DNA of 64,000 nucleotides from Alnus glutinosa. Taxonomy: Eukaryota > Streptophyta > Magnoliopsida > Fagales > Betulaceae. Below, in pieces: positions 1-10,426 of the stretch. The stretch spans positions 1,426,001 through 1,490,000 of the forward strand of contig NC_084890.1 of assembly GCF_958979055.1 (NCBI RefSeq). Reading direction: 5' to 3'. Positions within the stretch are counted from its first letter, which is position 1, and the number at the start of each line of letters is the position of its first letter. Under the pieces are notes generated by a model. It was not told the origin of the DNA. It did no database searches and saw only the letters and a program-made list of their open reading frames with translations. Both the position numbers and the translations under genes were made by a program.

Positions 1-697
1 ATTCAATTTCTCTTAGAAAGCCGTCAACAGGATGTAGCTAGAAAACAGGTTGCAGTTCAATTTACCACATGGTGAGCACAAAAATTTGTACTTTGATTGA
101 TTTTACGAGCTGCCCAACTACTAGAAGGTAGAATTGTGGAATGAATAACAGAAATAGTGGAAGCAATTCTTCAATCTTGAGTAATGGCGGGCAATTGAAG
201 AGCTTGTGTAACCATAAGCAAATCACATTCCAAAATAAAGTTGAATAAGCAAAAAAAAAATCGTCAATCGAACTGCAAAGAGAATCTTTTACAAATTTAT
301 TATTAGATTTGTGCGACTCCCACAAATCTAATGATAGATTCTTCCGTCTACGTACGGAAATTGAAAAAAAAAGAAATAAAATAAATAAAAAGGTAGGAGA
401 ATGAATTTAATCTATTCTCTTTGAAAAAAGAATAAAAACAAACAAACAAACAAACAAACTTTTCAACTCCTAAACAACTACCGGCCCATGGACTCAGATG
501 TATGACTTCCTGAGCCCAAATATGATGAAAGCCCTTGGCCCATGTAAGACCTCAAGCACTGAAGTGCCCTCTCTCGTCTCTCCATCCCTAACTGCAGAAC
601 CCACCGACTGAAGCCAAAACTCGAAACACAAGTTACAGCCCAATGAATCTACAAGCATCATATTCGAAATCCAAGCCGCAAAAAGAGACGAAAAAAA
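1..697. other. Intergenic, no gene seen
   Basis: AT-rich sequence with short A and T runs. The longest open frame (62-325, minus) is low-complexity, hydrophobic and matches nothing I recognise. No tRNA, transposon end or conserved coding pattern was seen. Confidence 0.5.
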
Positions 698-1141
698 GCA
701 TTTCTAGTAGCTTCATCAAATTTTACTCATCAAAGTAGTTAAAAATCATTTTTCTCTATTTTGGTGAGCCACTTTTTTTATCTCAGCAGCCTCACCATTT
801 TAACTATTTATTATCACTATTCTATTTAAATAATTTTTTCTTTTTTCATATTTCTTATTCTTTCTCTATTTAATCTTTTTTTACAAAGAATCCTTCGTAT
901 CCATGAAATAAGGACATTATCATGTGAGAGAGATGGAAAATGGGAGAAGAAAATGAGAGAAAAAAAGAAAAAAGTGTGCTGATCATGCATGTGAAAGAGA
1001 AATGTGAAACAAAATTTGGTGAGTGAGTTGGTGAGTGAATATCACTCATCAAAATTGGTGAGTAATTTCACTCATCAAAACTTTTTGGTTAAAATGGTGA
1101 TGCTGCTGGGAAAAGCTATTTTGATGAGGCTACTAGGAATG
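698..1141. mobile_element. MITE-like inverted-repeat element
   Basis: The ends are inverted copies: the left reads GCATTTCTAGTAGCTTCATC near 698, and the right end near 1108-1138 is its near-complement. A second inner inverted pair matches near 782-808 and 1083-1110 (CAGCAGCCTCACCATTTTAA). The middle has no coding capacity. That structure fits a non-autonomous DNA transposon. No clear target-site duplication could be set, so the superfamily is open. It lies directly against the left LTR of the gypsy-like element. Confidence 0.5.
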
Positions 1142-1287
1142 GTCAGATTGGATATTTGATGGTGGTATTTGTAATGAAATAATAATAAAAGACAATAAAA
1201 CTAATAGTTTTGACACTTCGAGGGGTTAAATTCTCATTTTCACTCTAACGTGCAGTTAAGAGATGAACCTTTGGATAATTTTTGAGG

Positions 1288-1583
1288 GAAAATGATACTT
1301 ACACATCACCCTTACAGGAAATGATAGACAGGGGACTGTCCATTTTTTAATATTAAAATAATATATATATTTTTTTTTCATTTATCCTTTCTAATTTTTT
1401 CATTTTTTGTTTATATAATATATTATTTTAATATTAAAAGATGGACAGGGGACGGACAACCGCCCCTTGTCTATCATTTCTCCACCCTTACAACAACTAC
1501 ACTCACATAAGACATATTGAGGTGGGGTGTGTCTTGTATGAGTGTAGTTGTTAATGCACAAGAAGTGTAAATATAATTTCTCA
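1288..1583. mobile_element. MITE-like insertion in the 3' LTR, containing a second MITE
   Basis: The right LTR lacks this block, which gives the approximate borders. Ends are inverted (AAAATGATACTTACAC on the left, GTGTAAATATAATTTC on the right). A hairpin with ACAACTACACTCA and TGAGTGTAGTTGT arms lies at 1493-1553. The inner element at 1317-1482 is a separate later insertion. Confidence 0.55.
1317..1482. mobile_element. 166-bp MITE with 9-10 bp target duplication
   Basis: Inverted ends GAAATGATAGACAGGGG and CCCCTTGTCTATCATTTC enclose an AT-rich centre with a second inverted pair around TTAATATTAAAA. CACCCTTACA lies directly on both sides (1307-1316 and 1483-1492). A 9-10 bp duplication suggests a Mutator-type MITE. 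Confidence 0.6.
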
Positions 1584-2706
1584 TTTTTTAGTTGCCGAAT
1601 TAAATACAAGAGACAATATAAATTAACTAACTATCAACTAACCCATTACTGCATTACATAATAACTGCTAAACTACCCACTAAAATCTGGCCCACTACTC
1701 AGCCCCGTCTACCACTACCCTTCAGCTAGAAAGCAGTAACATAATATTCATTAGCTACTTCAAGTCTCCCACACGTTCACTTCAAGTCTCCCACCTCCAC
1801 TTCACATATTCTCCACACACATCTTCCACATATAGCTCATGACAACTATGCCCATAACATACTCCCATTCTTCAGAAGACCTTGCCCACAAGGTCTGAAA
1901 TTTAAGATTTGCAAATGAGTACTTTTGCAAACCAAAATTGTCAAACATCAGCATTCCAAGATAATCACCACTGAAGTAATAATCTATCATGGACTGAGAA
2001 CCCAACTACTTGAGAACTGGACTACAACTTGCATTTAACCATGTAAATTCTTCTATGTTCTGAACTTGGATTGTGGCTTTGCCTGGTGGATTTACCAGAA
2101 ACAACATCCTCATTGCCGCATAATTGAGCCTGTCTGTAGCAATGTGACACACATGCTTCGAAGGGTGCTTACCGTGTGTAACAGTTGAGTTTACAACAAC
2201 TGCTGCTGCCAATACGTTAGCATAGTGGTACAACTGGGAGTCTTCTATCAACACTGATGGTATAAAGGCAGCATGGATGTACAACAGTGGTACCTTCCCC
2301 ATATCCTTGATTACTGTCCAATGATACCATGATGCAGATTCCCAGGGAAATGGACAAAAGAGCCTCCTAGGGACTTCATTGGGGACCTTATTGAGTACTG
2401 CATAAGACAATGCTGACCACAACAAGACCATAAGGGGAACCCCATATGCTGCAACAAAATCACGGAACCATCCTGTGCCATATCCCTATGATCTTGCTCT
2501 TCTGTTTTTAAGGGCAGTGAAAAGTAGGCCAAAAGAGAAAATGATCGCCTTCAACAATTGTAAGATTCCTCTGTTGTCTATCTCTTCTTTTCCTGGTGTA
2601 CGACTCCCCTTCCTTCCCCCAGTCTCAGGCCTCTTAGACCCCGGTTGCACCTCCTTCGCTGCAACTTCATCCTCTTTTTCCCGTATGCTAGCCTCTTCTT
2701 CCATCA

Positions 2707-3115
2707 TCATAAAGAGTTTGGTCTCTCCAATCTGCGGGATTTTTTATTTTTTTTTCTGCACTGTGCAACAAGTTCTTCGCTTTGGACCACTGGATGTTCC
2801 TTGGTTGCAAATACTGGCTCTAGCTCTTGAGCTGTTTCCTTTTGAGTTTGGACTTGGTCTTTTCGTTCTTCAAGCACTTCTACACTTTCTTGGATCTTAT
2901 CATACTTTTTTGAGTTTTGGTTTCTCCGTAGCACCTCCTCTTCGTGTAATAGTGTAAACCCAAATTCCGCTTGCAATGAGGTTGGCTTCAACACAGTGAG
3001 CAGTACTCTGATCTCCTCATTGAGTCCACTGATGAACGTATTAACGCAAAATTCATTAGTCAAATATTTGAGGATCCCAATGGATACTACCTGGAATAGT
3101 ACCTCAAACTTTCTT

Positions 3116-3156
<41 letters not shown>

Positions 3157-4256
3157 GAAGCATGTGCTCCTTACATTTCTAAAAGCCCATAGGCATTACA
3201 GAGATAGAATGAGAGATACAAGACACCCCAACATTCAAAGTCAGACACAAATCTGACAAAACAGTTGTCTAAACAATACACAAATATTACATAAACAACC
3301 CTTAAGCTCCACCACTACAAATAAGTCCAGTAAGTATTTGTGCACTACAAAGACACTGTGAGACACACAGTCAATAAGAGAAAATATACAAACAGCACAG
3401 AAAAGACTCAAAACAACAGAGCCACCGTCGGGGAGGAATTCCGACGCCGGAGAGACAGCGCGTGGAGGCCACGCGCCATCCCCGGAGTAGTCCCTGCACG
3501 ACTGACCACCAGAGAACACCGGACAGCACCGAACGCAGCCGGAAAAGCAGAATGTGGCCCACACGCGCGGCCCAAGGCGGAAACCCCCCTGACGAGTGCA
3601 AGCCATGCGCCGAGCAAGGAGGACCCACACGGCCGTGGTTGGTGGCGACTGGACCGGAAGAAGACTGGGAGGCCAGTGGAGGGGCGCGTATCGTGAAGAA
3701 ACCGGCAACAAACTGTAGATCTGACTTGGAACGCCGGAGACACAAGAAGAAAAACTTCCCCAAAAGCCAACTCTTGATGAGCTTTTCTGCCATAACAACT
3801 AAGAAAAAACAAAGAAAACAAACTTAAGAAAAGCTCCATAGTCCCAGAGGACTAGGAGGAGATCAACTCCACTGGAGACAAACCAAGGAGAACAAAACTC
3901 CCCTGGAACAACCAGGAGAGAACAAAAGCCTCCATAGCCAGAAGGGTTAGGAGGAAAAAACACTAGGGAGGAGGGAGGCGTCACGCCTCCCCCTTCACTG
4001 TGAAACCGAGGCCTCTTCCCCTTTGAAGGAAAATTTCTCGAGAGCTTCTCTCTCTTCAGCAGAGAGAGAAGCTTTTTTGTACTGCAAAACGGACCTGGTC
4101 AACTCAGTACCTCAAACTGTGATAGATACTTCTCGACTGATGATGTTTGTTTAAGATCAATGAGAGCACTAACAGAATTATCAAAGACATTGTCTTCTCT
4201 GAACATAACCATTGCTTCTACTAACTTAGAAATTCGTGTGCCTTTCGCCATTCTCG
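2707..4256 (-). pseudogene. Retrotransposon gag, interrupted
   Basis: The N-terminal part lies just after the primer-binding site (about 4099-4256) and includes EKYLSQFEVL. The C-terminal part (2707-3097) contains FISGLNEEIR and an acidic Glu/Gln-rich tail, as in plant gypsy capsid proteins. A 995-bp retroposon splits the frame within the codons for QFEVL. Beyond the gag stop, minus-strand open frames to about 2006 have no pol motif. The element could not make a complete gag as it stands. Confidence 0.6.
3111..4105 (-). mobile_element. Non-LTR retroposon (LINE-derived, non-autonomous) inserted in gag
   Basis: An exact 13-bp target duplication AGTACCTCAAACT flanks it (3098-3110 and 4106-4118). 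A long poly(T) run at about 3118-3150 is its poly(A) tail on the minus strand, so its 5' end is near 4105. The body is more GC-rich than its surroundings. Open frames of up to 143 codons on the minus strand show no reverse transcriptase, so this is a 5' LINE segment or a non-autonomous derivative. A homologous fragment lies at 51243-51375. Confidence 0.7.
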
Positions 4257-4559
4257 CAGGAACGCGATTCTGATACCACTTGTTATGAGCCTGAATATTT
4301 GATGGTGAGATTTGTAATGAAATAATAATAAAAGACAATAAAAGTAAATGTTAAATAGTCCAATGGTCCCTGAGTTTTTGAAACTTTATTTTTTAGTCCC
4401 TAAGTTTCAATTTGTATCACAGATGATATATCAATTTATGGAAACGACCAAATTAGTTCGGTTAACTTCTCCGTCCAAAAACTAACAGCTCGCCACATGT
4501 CAACTTTAGAGGTTGACACATGGCACTATATAAAAAATTAAAAATCTTTAAAAATTAAT

Positions 4560-4660
<101 letters not shown>

Positions 4661-4699
4661 TTAAAAATTAAAAAAAAATTGAAAAAATAAAAAAACAAG

Positions 4700-5205
4700 G
4701 GGGTGGCTAAGCCACCCACCTTGGCCACCATGGGGGTGGCTAGCCACCCCCATCAGCCATCCCCTTGGCCGGTCTGTGATGGCAGAACCACCCCCATGGG
4801 TGGTTCGGCCATCCTTTGACAAAAAAAATAAATAAATAAAGATCGGTTTTGACCCTTGGGGGTGGCCGGACCACCCCCAAGGGCCAAACCCTCCAAAATT
4901 TATTTTTTTCGTTTTGCCCTTGGGGTGGCTGAACCACCCCCATAGGCTACGGGGGTGGTTCGGCCACCCCCAATGGCCAAACCCTCCAAAATTTATTTTT
5001 TCTATTTTGCCCTTGGGGTGGCCAAACCACCCCCATAGGCCACAGTGGTGGTTCGACTACCCCCAGACCGGCCGATCTGAGGGTAGCCGAACCACCCCCG
5101 TGGCCCTTGGGGGTGGTTCGGCCACCCCCAAGGGCAAAACCTATCTTGCCTTCTTTTTTTTTTTTTTTTTTTTTTGTCCGGAGGTGGTTTAGCCACCCCC
5201 TTTTT
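4700..5205. repeat. GC-rich palindromic array inside the Mutator-like element
   Basis: The units read as GGGGGTGGTTCGGCCACCCCC and its complement, with CAAGGGC and CATAGGC linkers, repeated about eight times and separated by T-rich spacers. Low stop density creates open frames on both strands (4740-4943, 4914-5192, 5002-5196), but these are products of the repeat, not genes. Confidence 0.8.
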
Positions 5206-5830
5206 TAAAATTTTTTAATTAATTTTTAAAGATTTTTAATTTTTAGTTTTTAATTTTTTTTATATAATGCCATGTGTCAACCTCTGAAGTTGACACGTGG
5301 CGGGCCGTTAGTTTTTGGACAGAGAAGTTAACCGAGGTACTAATTTGATCATTTCTCAAAATTGATATATCATCTGTGATGCAAATTAAAACTTAGGGAC
5401 TAAAAAAATAAAGTTTCCAAAACTCAGGGACTAAAAAGGTGTTTAACCGTAAAAGTAATGGTTTTGACATTCCAAAGGGCCAGATCCTCCTTTTCACTCA
5501 AACACGCTGTTAAGAGATCGACATGTGGATAATTTTTTGATTGCCTTTCATTCATAACAAAGCTGAATTAAATACAAAGAGACAATCTAAATTAACTTAA
5601 CTGCCCACTCACCCATTACATAACCCTTTAAAATCTGCTAAACTACCCACTAAAATCTGCTCACTACTCAGCCCCGTCTACTACTACCCTTTAGCTAGAA
5701 AGCAGTAACATAATTCATTAACTACTTCAAGTCTCCCACACGTTCACTTCAAGTCTCCCACCTCCACTTCACATATTCTCCACACACACGTCTTCCACAT
5801 ATAGCTCATAATAACTATGCCCATAACATA

Positions 5831-6933
5831 TTTCCGCTAGAGCTCATCACCGAAATACTTTCCCTACTACCCGTCAAGCCTCTGGTACGTTTTCAGGGCG
5901 TTTCAAAGCCATGTTTTGCCCTAATCAACGACCCAGATTTCATCAAGATGCATCGCAATCGCTCCATCGAGATCAACAGAGAACGTATTCTCATTTTGGA
6001 GAGATATAAGGGTGGTCGGACAAGGGATTACTACTTGGTAAACTTTTCCGATGAGGATCGGTTCGGCAAACCGGTGGAGATCTTCCCACCATTCCACCAT
6101 CCAGAAATATTCACCAGCATCATAAACTGTTGCGACGTCTTGGTTTGCATCAAACTTGACGATGAAATTGTGATTTGGAACCCATCAATCAGAAAATACA
6201 AGACATTACCTTTGAGCCGATCATAATCGCTCTTGGTTTCCACGGTCTCCACAAGCAACCCACTTTTGCATTCGGGTATGACCCTGTCAACAACGATTAC
6301 AAGGCTGTAAGGATTGTGGTGTTTGTGGGATTGACAAATGAAGTCGGCGAGGTTAAGGTATATAGTCTGAAAGCTCATTCTTGGAGAAGAGTAGAAGACA
6401 GAAGGCCTTGCAAGAATTCGCTTCTTTCTTTTGAGATGGCTTTCTCTAACGGTGCTTTGCATTGGTTGGTTGATGTGTGGGTTGATGAACGGTACCGAAG
6501 GAGGGTTATTGCATTCGATCTCACCACCGAGAAATTCCAAGACCATACGCCTCCAATTGAATCAGATTCGAATTATATTGGCACTTTGGAGGTTTTGGGA
6601 GGATCGCTCTGTGTTTCCACGGATGCACGACTCATTCATGATGAGCCACGACAAGCTGACATTTGGATGATCAAGGAGTATGGGGTGACGAGTAGTTGGA
6701 GTTGGCTTTATACTATTTTTGCTCTCCTTTACCGTAAGTCTGTAGTGTTTTCGAAGGATGGCGAAGAGGTTTTGATACAGCACGGCACGGTGGTAAATGA
6801 ACCTGTTTGGTATGGCATAAAAAAGAAGACACGCAGGAATGTTGAGCTTGATAAGCATATTCCCACTGACTCGCTATCTTGGATAGTGACTGTTGTGGGA
6901 AGCCTCGTTCTGCTGGATGGTGATAGTGTGTGA
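5831..6933 (+). pseudogene. F-box (CPR30-like) gene: no start codon, one frameshift
   Basis: The first frame opens with the F-box (FPLELITEILSLLPVKPLVR, from 5831) followed by FALINDPDFIKMH and WNPSIRKYKTLPL, then hits TAA at 6224-6226. The rest continues one frame earlier from about 6210 to 6933, with FAFGYDPVNNDYKAVRIV, LHWLVDVW and an F-box-associated domain. Joined, it would be about 370 residues, the usual length for SCF substrate-recognition F-box proteins. A single-base deletion near 6215-6220 explains the shift. No in-frame ATG precedes the F-box, because the retrotransposon LTR ends at 5828; the first ATG (5948) would skip the F-box. The rest is well preserved, so inactivation looks recent. 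Confidence 0.8.
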
Positions 6934-7010
6934 GCAGCTTGTATTAATCATATCTTTTTTTTATGCCTTGTCGATTATGTATTTTCCCATTTTTCTGCTT
7001 GCTAAATGAG

Positions 7011-8185
7011 AATGACCATCAAATGACTATCCGTGTTTTCTCTTACGCTTCCATATTTTCCGTATCCTCCTCTTAGCAGCATTGAGATTGTTTCATATGG
7101 ATTAAACAAAGTGAGGTCATTCTAGGTAGCAAAAGAAAGGTGCAAGCGTTTTCTCGTTTGTACGTACGTGGATGCTTATGATTACATTACTGCGGAATGG
7201 CCATAATTAGAAGCTAAATTTATATGATTATCATTAATTTTTGCATGTTTTGTAAATGAGGTTAGGTTTGGTGTGGGTTTAAAATTGAGTTCTCGAAATG
7301 TATGAGGAATTGGCTTTATCCGTGTTGGCTAACTGTTCAACATGATCATATTGAAGTACTTCAAATTTTCATGTAACTGTTGAAATTTTACTTGGAAATA
7401 GAAAACTCAAAGTTGTGCACCTGCTAATGCTATTGTCTTAGGAAAGCAGTGGTTAGCATCTCTTCACCCATTGAAAAAGAGATTTGGTGATTACTTCTGC
7501 ATTTCTAAGACAATAACAGGTGCACAACTTTGAGTTTTGCTTATATATGACTTTTGGTTGGTTGTAGGGAAAATTATGGGAAAAAGGAAAAGAAAATCAA
7601 GAGAGGGCTCTGGGTCAAGGAAGAAGACCTTGTGTTTCAGTGTTTGTGTTATTGCTTGAGAGAGAGAGAGACAGAGAGAGGGCTGGTTGTGCGGTTGGTT
7701 GTGTCCTGAATGTGAATGTCAGATCCCCGTTTTACCAGTAAGTTTATGCAAAAATTTGGAATGGCAGCCATTACTAGTTAACCTTTGACCGGGTTGATAT
7801 AAATATGATTTGGTTTTTATTGATTTCTTGATATGTAGTCTCTCTATTGGAGTTGCAATTTATGACTTGCTTATTACATTTCCCCACTGCTCAAGGAAGT
7901 AGTCCAAATTGATAATATATGAATTCATTTTAGTTATACAACTAAGAAGAAAATGTAAAGAAAATAGCATAATATAAACTCTCTAATGCATCATGATTTT
8001 TTTTTTTGGTAAGCAAGATAAAATTTTATTTAGAAAAAGAAATATTGTATACAAGGAAGCGAGTAACCCAATACTATAAACATAATGTTATAAAAAAAAT
8101 CATAAAAAACTTGAAACGGGTCAACAAATTGGTCTGATCCAATTAATAGCTTCTTGTTCCATTGAAAACAGAAGTTTTTAAAACA
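7011..8185. repeat. Segmental duplication, copy 1 (UPL5 intron-derived)
   Basis: 7011-7450 matches 9953-10378, and 7500-8185 matches 15208-15872, at high similarity. The first part also resembles UPL5 intron 2 near 22290-22810 (shared words such as TATGGCTTAAACAG and GAAGTTAGAAGCTAAAT with small changes). Copy 1 lacks the LINE present in copy 2. A CT/GA-rich stretch (7655-7680) and a T-run with a conserved tail (7996-8060) occur in both copies. No gene was identified. Confidence 0.7.
7402..7538. repeat. Inverted-repeat arms around a ~50-bp segment
   Basis: The left arm (about 7402-7450) contains CTCAAAGTTGTGCACCTGC and TTGTCTTAGGAAAGCAG. The right arm (about 7495-7538) is its complement. Copy 2 has the same arms, but the segment between them reads in the opposite direction. 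Confidence 0.7.
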
Positions 8186-8558
8186 TTCTAAGTATGAGGT
8201 TTTTAAAACATACTTGTAGTGAAAGGGCAGCCAACTATGTAATAGCTAATCTATTCATGGGTCTATTCCTGCGGACCGAATGTGAAGTTATTATCATTCT
8301 TTCGGTGGTGATATTTTGGGTTGGATTCTGGGGTCATACATATCTCCTACTTTGTGCGACACCGCAGTCATAGGAGCAGTTCTGGGCAGTGAGTCTAAAT
8401 GAGTTTGAAACAAGCCAATTTGGCAACCAAATGCTCTTTTCTATAACTAGATAAAGTTTAAAAAGAAAAAGGTTTCTTTGATTAAGAATCGCCAGTAATC
8501 TTTCCTCCTCTTTTTTTTTTCCTGCAAATTGCTTATCATCGTGCTGTGTCTGTAGAAA

Positions 8559-8598
<40 letters not shown>
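8186..8598. other. Intergenic, no gene seen
   Basis: Unique-looking sequence ending in a T-homopolymer of about 35 bp (8564-8598) at the border of the second duplicated segment. No coding pattern was recognised. Confidence 0.4.
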
Positions 8599-8601
<3 letters not shown>

Positions 8602-8609
8602 GTTATCAT

Positions 8610-9041
8610 TGTTAGGGAATATTTGTCCCCTATCCAAAGTGGGGCCAGATTTGCCCTTCAGATTAGTCCTCGGATCCCGGACTCCGGATTGGATCTTGGG
8701 GCTTGATCCTTGGTCACTAGCAACATTCAGTATTTATTAGACCAGTCAAATGAAGTCAAAAATGATATCAGATGTCTACGTGGAGCCTTGTGGTTGACAG
8801 GGGCAAAATGGACATACAACATACAGGGGTATAAAAGGGGGTATTAGAATCTTTTAGACAGACTAACTTTTCTCCAGCTCTCTCTCTCCCCCCTTCTTTA
8901 GACACCTGACTGACTTGACCGTCGGAGGAGGCTTCGCCGGCCAACCCCGGCGGGTCTTTACTGTTTTGCAGGCCGGCCAAGACACGGGCGAACGAACGTC
9001 TCTGATGATGCCACGTCACCGGACAAAAATTGGTATCAACA
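8610..9041 (+). mobile_element. Solo LTR, family S, copy 1
   Basis: 432 bp from TGTTAGGGAATA to GGTATCAACA, flanked by the 5-bp duplication ATCAT (8605-8609 and 9042-9046). The homologous uninterrupted site survives in UPL5 intron 1 at about 21179-21200 (AAGGTTATCATGATGAAG). A TATA-like TATAAAAG at 8830 gives the plus orientation. No internal retroelement sequence follows, so this is a recombination-derived solo LTR. Confidence 0.9.
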
Positions 9042-9952
9042 ATCATGATGAAGATTATGTGCTTTCAATTCCTATACAACCTCAAGTACAGAAAATCTTC
9101 ATGGGATGTCAAAATCACAATGGCATGGGTACTCGTACAAACTAACTACAGAATCGTTGACTGTGAATGAGACCGCATTGCCTCCTTTCCACAAGATGCA
9201 AAGCAATTATATCTGGAACAAGCCGTTTGATATTGTGATATCAGTTCAATCGCAGGGTAACTGCCATGGAATCTGTTTGGTATTGCTCTTTTTTTCGGAA
9301 GTCGTATTCTCATGCAGAATTTCCTTGCTTTAGCTTTCTGAATTATGCTTCTATTTCTGCTGGAATGTTCTAGACTTGGTAAAAATTATTTCATGTTCTG
9401 TTTTAGTAATTAAATTTTGTGGAGGCATAGAATCTTTTTTTTCCAAAGAGAATTATGATCAGTTCATCCATTGTCTTGTGCGTGCAGCATCTAAGGTGGA
9501 TCCCTTGCACCTTGACTATTTCAAGTTCTCTGGTCGGGTGATTGCATTAGCTTTGATGCACAAAGTGCAAGTAGGCATTGTCTTTGATCGTGCCTTCTTC
9601 TTGCAATTAGCTGGAAAGTACATTTCCTTGGAAGATATAAAGGATACAGATCCATGTTTGTATAGTAGCTGCAAGCAGATTCTGGAGATGGATTCTGATT
9701 TTATTGATTTAGATGTTTTAGGACAGCATGAGGGATTAGGATCCTGGAGAGTTGTGGAGCTTTGAGCCGGCGGGAAAAGCATCATTGTAAATATCAAGCA
9801 CATAGCTAGAGGTAATATGTTAAACTTTTATTGAGCATCAATCAGTGAATCTATCTCAGAACTTTGACATCACATTTAGCGCAAGACTTTCATGATATTC
9901 TTTGCAAAGTTTAGAGCTTGAAGATCTTGATTGGATGCCTTATGGAAGCAAA
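9042..9952 (+). pseudogene. Unprocessed UPL5 pseudogene fragment (intron 1, exon 2)
   Basis: 9042-9480 matches UPL5 intron 1 (21183-21640), including intron sequence, so it arose by DNA duplication and not through mRNA. 9486-9765 matches the start of exon 2 (SKVDPLHLDYFKFSGRVIAL, part of the HECT N-lobe). The frame then loses about 15 bases relative to the intact gene near 9718-9740 and meets TGA at 9763-9765, where UPL5 has a Cys codon. Exon 2's remainder is cut short and runs into intron 2-like DNA. It cannot encode a HECT catalytic lobe. Confidence 0.85.
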
Positions 9953-10426
9953 ACTGCTATCCATGTTTTCTCTTATGCTTCCATATTTTCCTTATCCTCC
10001 TCTTAGCAGCATTAAGATTGTTTCATATGGCTTAAACAGAGTGAGGTCATTGTAGCCTTTCTTGGTAGCAAAAGAAAGGTACAAGAGTTCTATCGTTTGT
10101 ACGTGTATGCTTATGGTTATATTGCTGCGGAATGGCAATAATTAGAAGCTAAATTTATATCATTATCATTAATTTTTGCATGGTTTGTAAATGAGGTTAG
10201 GTTTGGTGTGGGTTTAAAATTGAGTTCTCGAAATGTGAGGAATTGGCTTTATCCGTATTGACTAATTGTTCAGCATGATCATATTGAAGGACTTCAAATT
10301 TTCACGCAACTGTGGAACTTTTTCTTGGAAATAGAAAACTCAAAGTTGTGCAATTGCTGTTGTCTTAGGAAAGCAGAAGTAATCACCAAACCTCTTTTGG
10401 TGATTTTCCCCTACCCATGAGGTGCT

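Larger units (their letters stand above)
1149..1859 (-). repeat. 3' LTR of the gypsy-like element
   Basis: It matches the right LTR over its outer parts, for example the stretch with CACTACTCAGCCCCGTCTAC near 1691-1711 and again near 5661. Its terminal TG has become TGG. About 295 bp (1288-1583) is absent from the other LTR and is an insertion. Confidence 0.75.

Noticed and set aside
2475-2957. 160-codon plus-strand open frame
   Set aside because: It is antisense to the retrotransposon interior and has no recognised domain; the minus strand explains the region better.
3241-3839. Overlapping open frames on both strands, up to 185 codons
   Set aside because: They lie in a GC-rich retroposon where stops are rare, and none shows a reverse transcriptase, endonuclease or zinc-knuckle motif.
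4740-5196. Three open frames with repeated Trp/Gly/Pro/His
   Set aside because: They are translations of the palindromic repeat array, equally open on both strands.
8610-9041. Possible Cassandra element carrying 5S rRNA promoter sequence
   Set aside because: No 5S-like internal control region could be recognised in the LTR.
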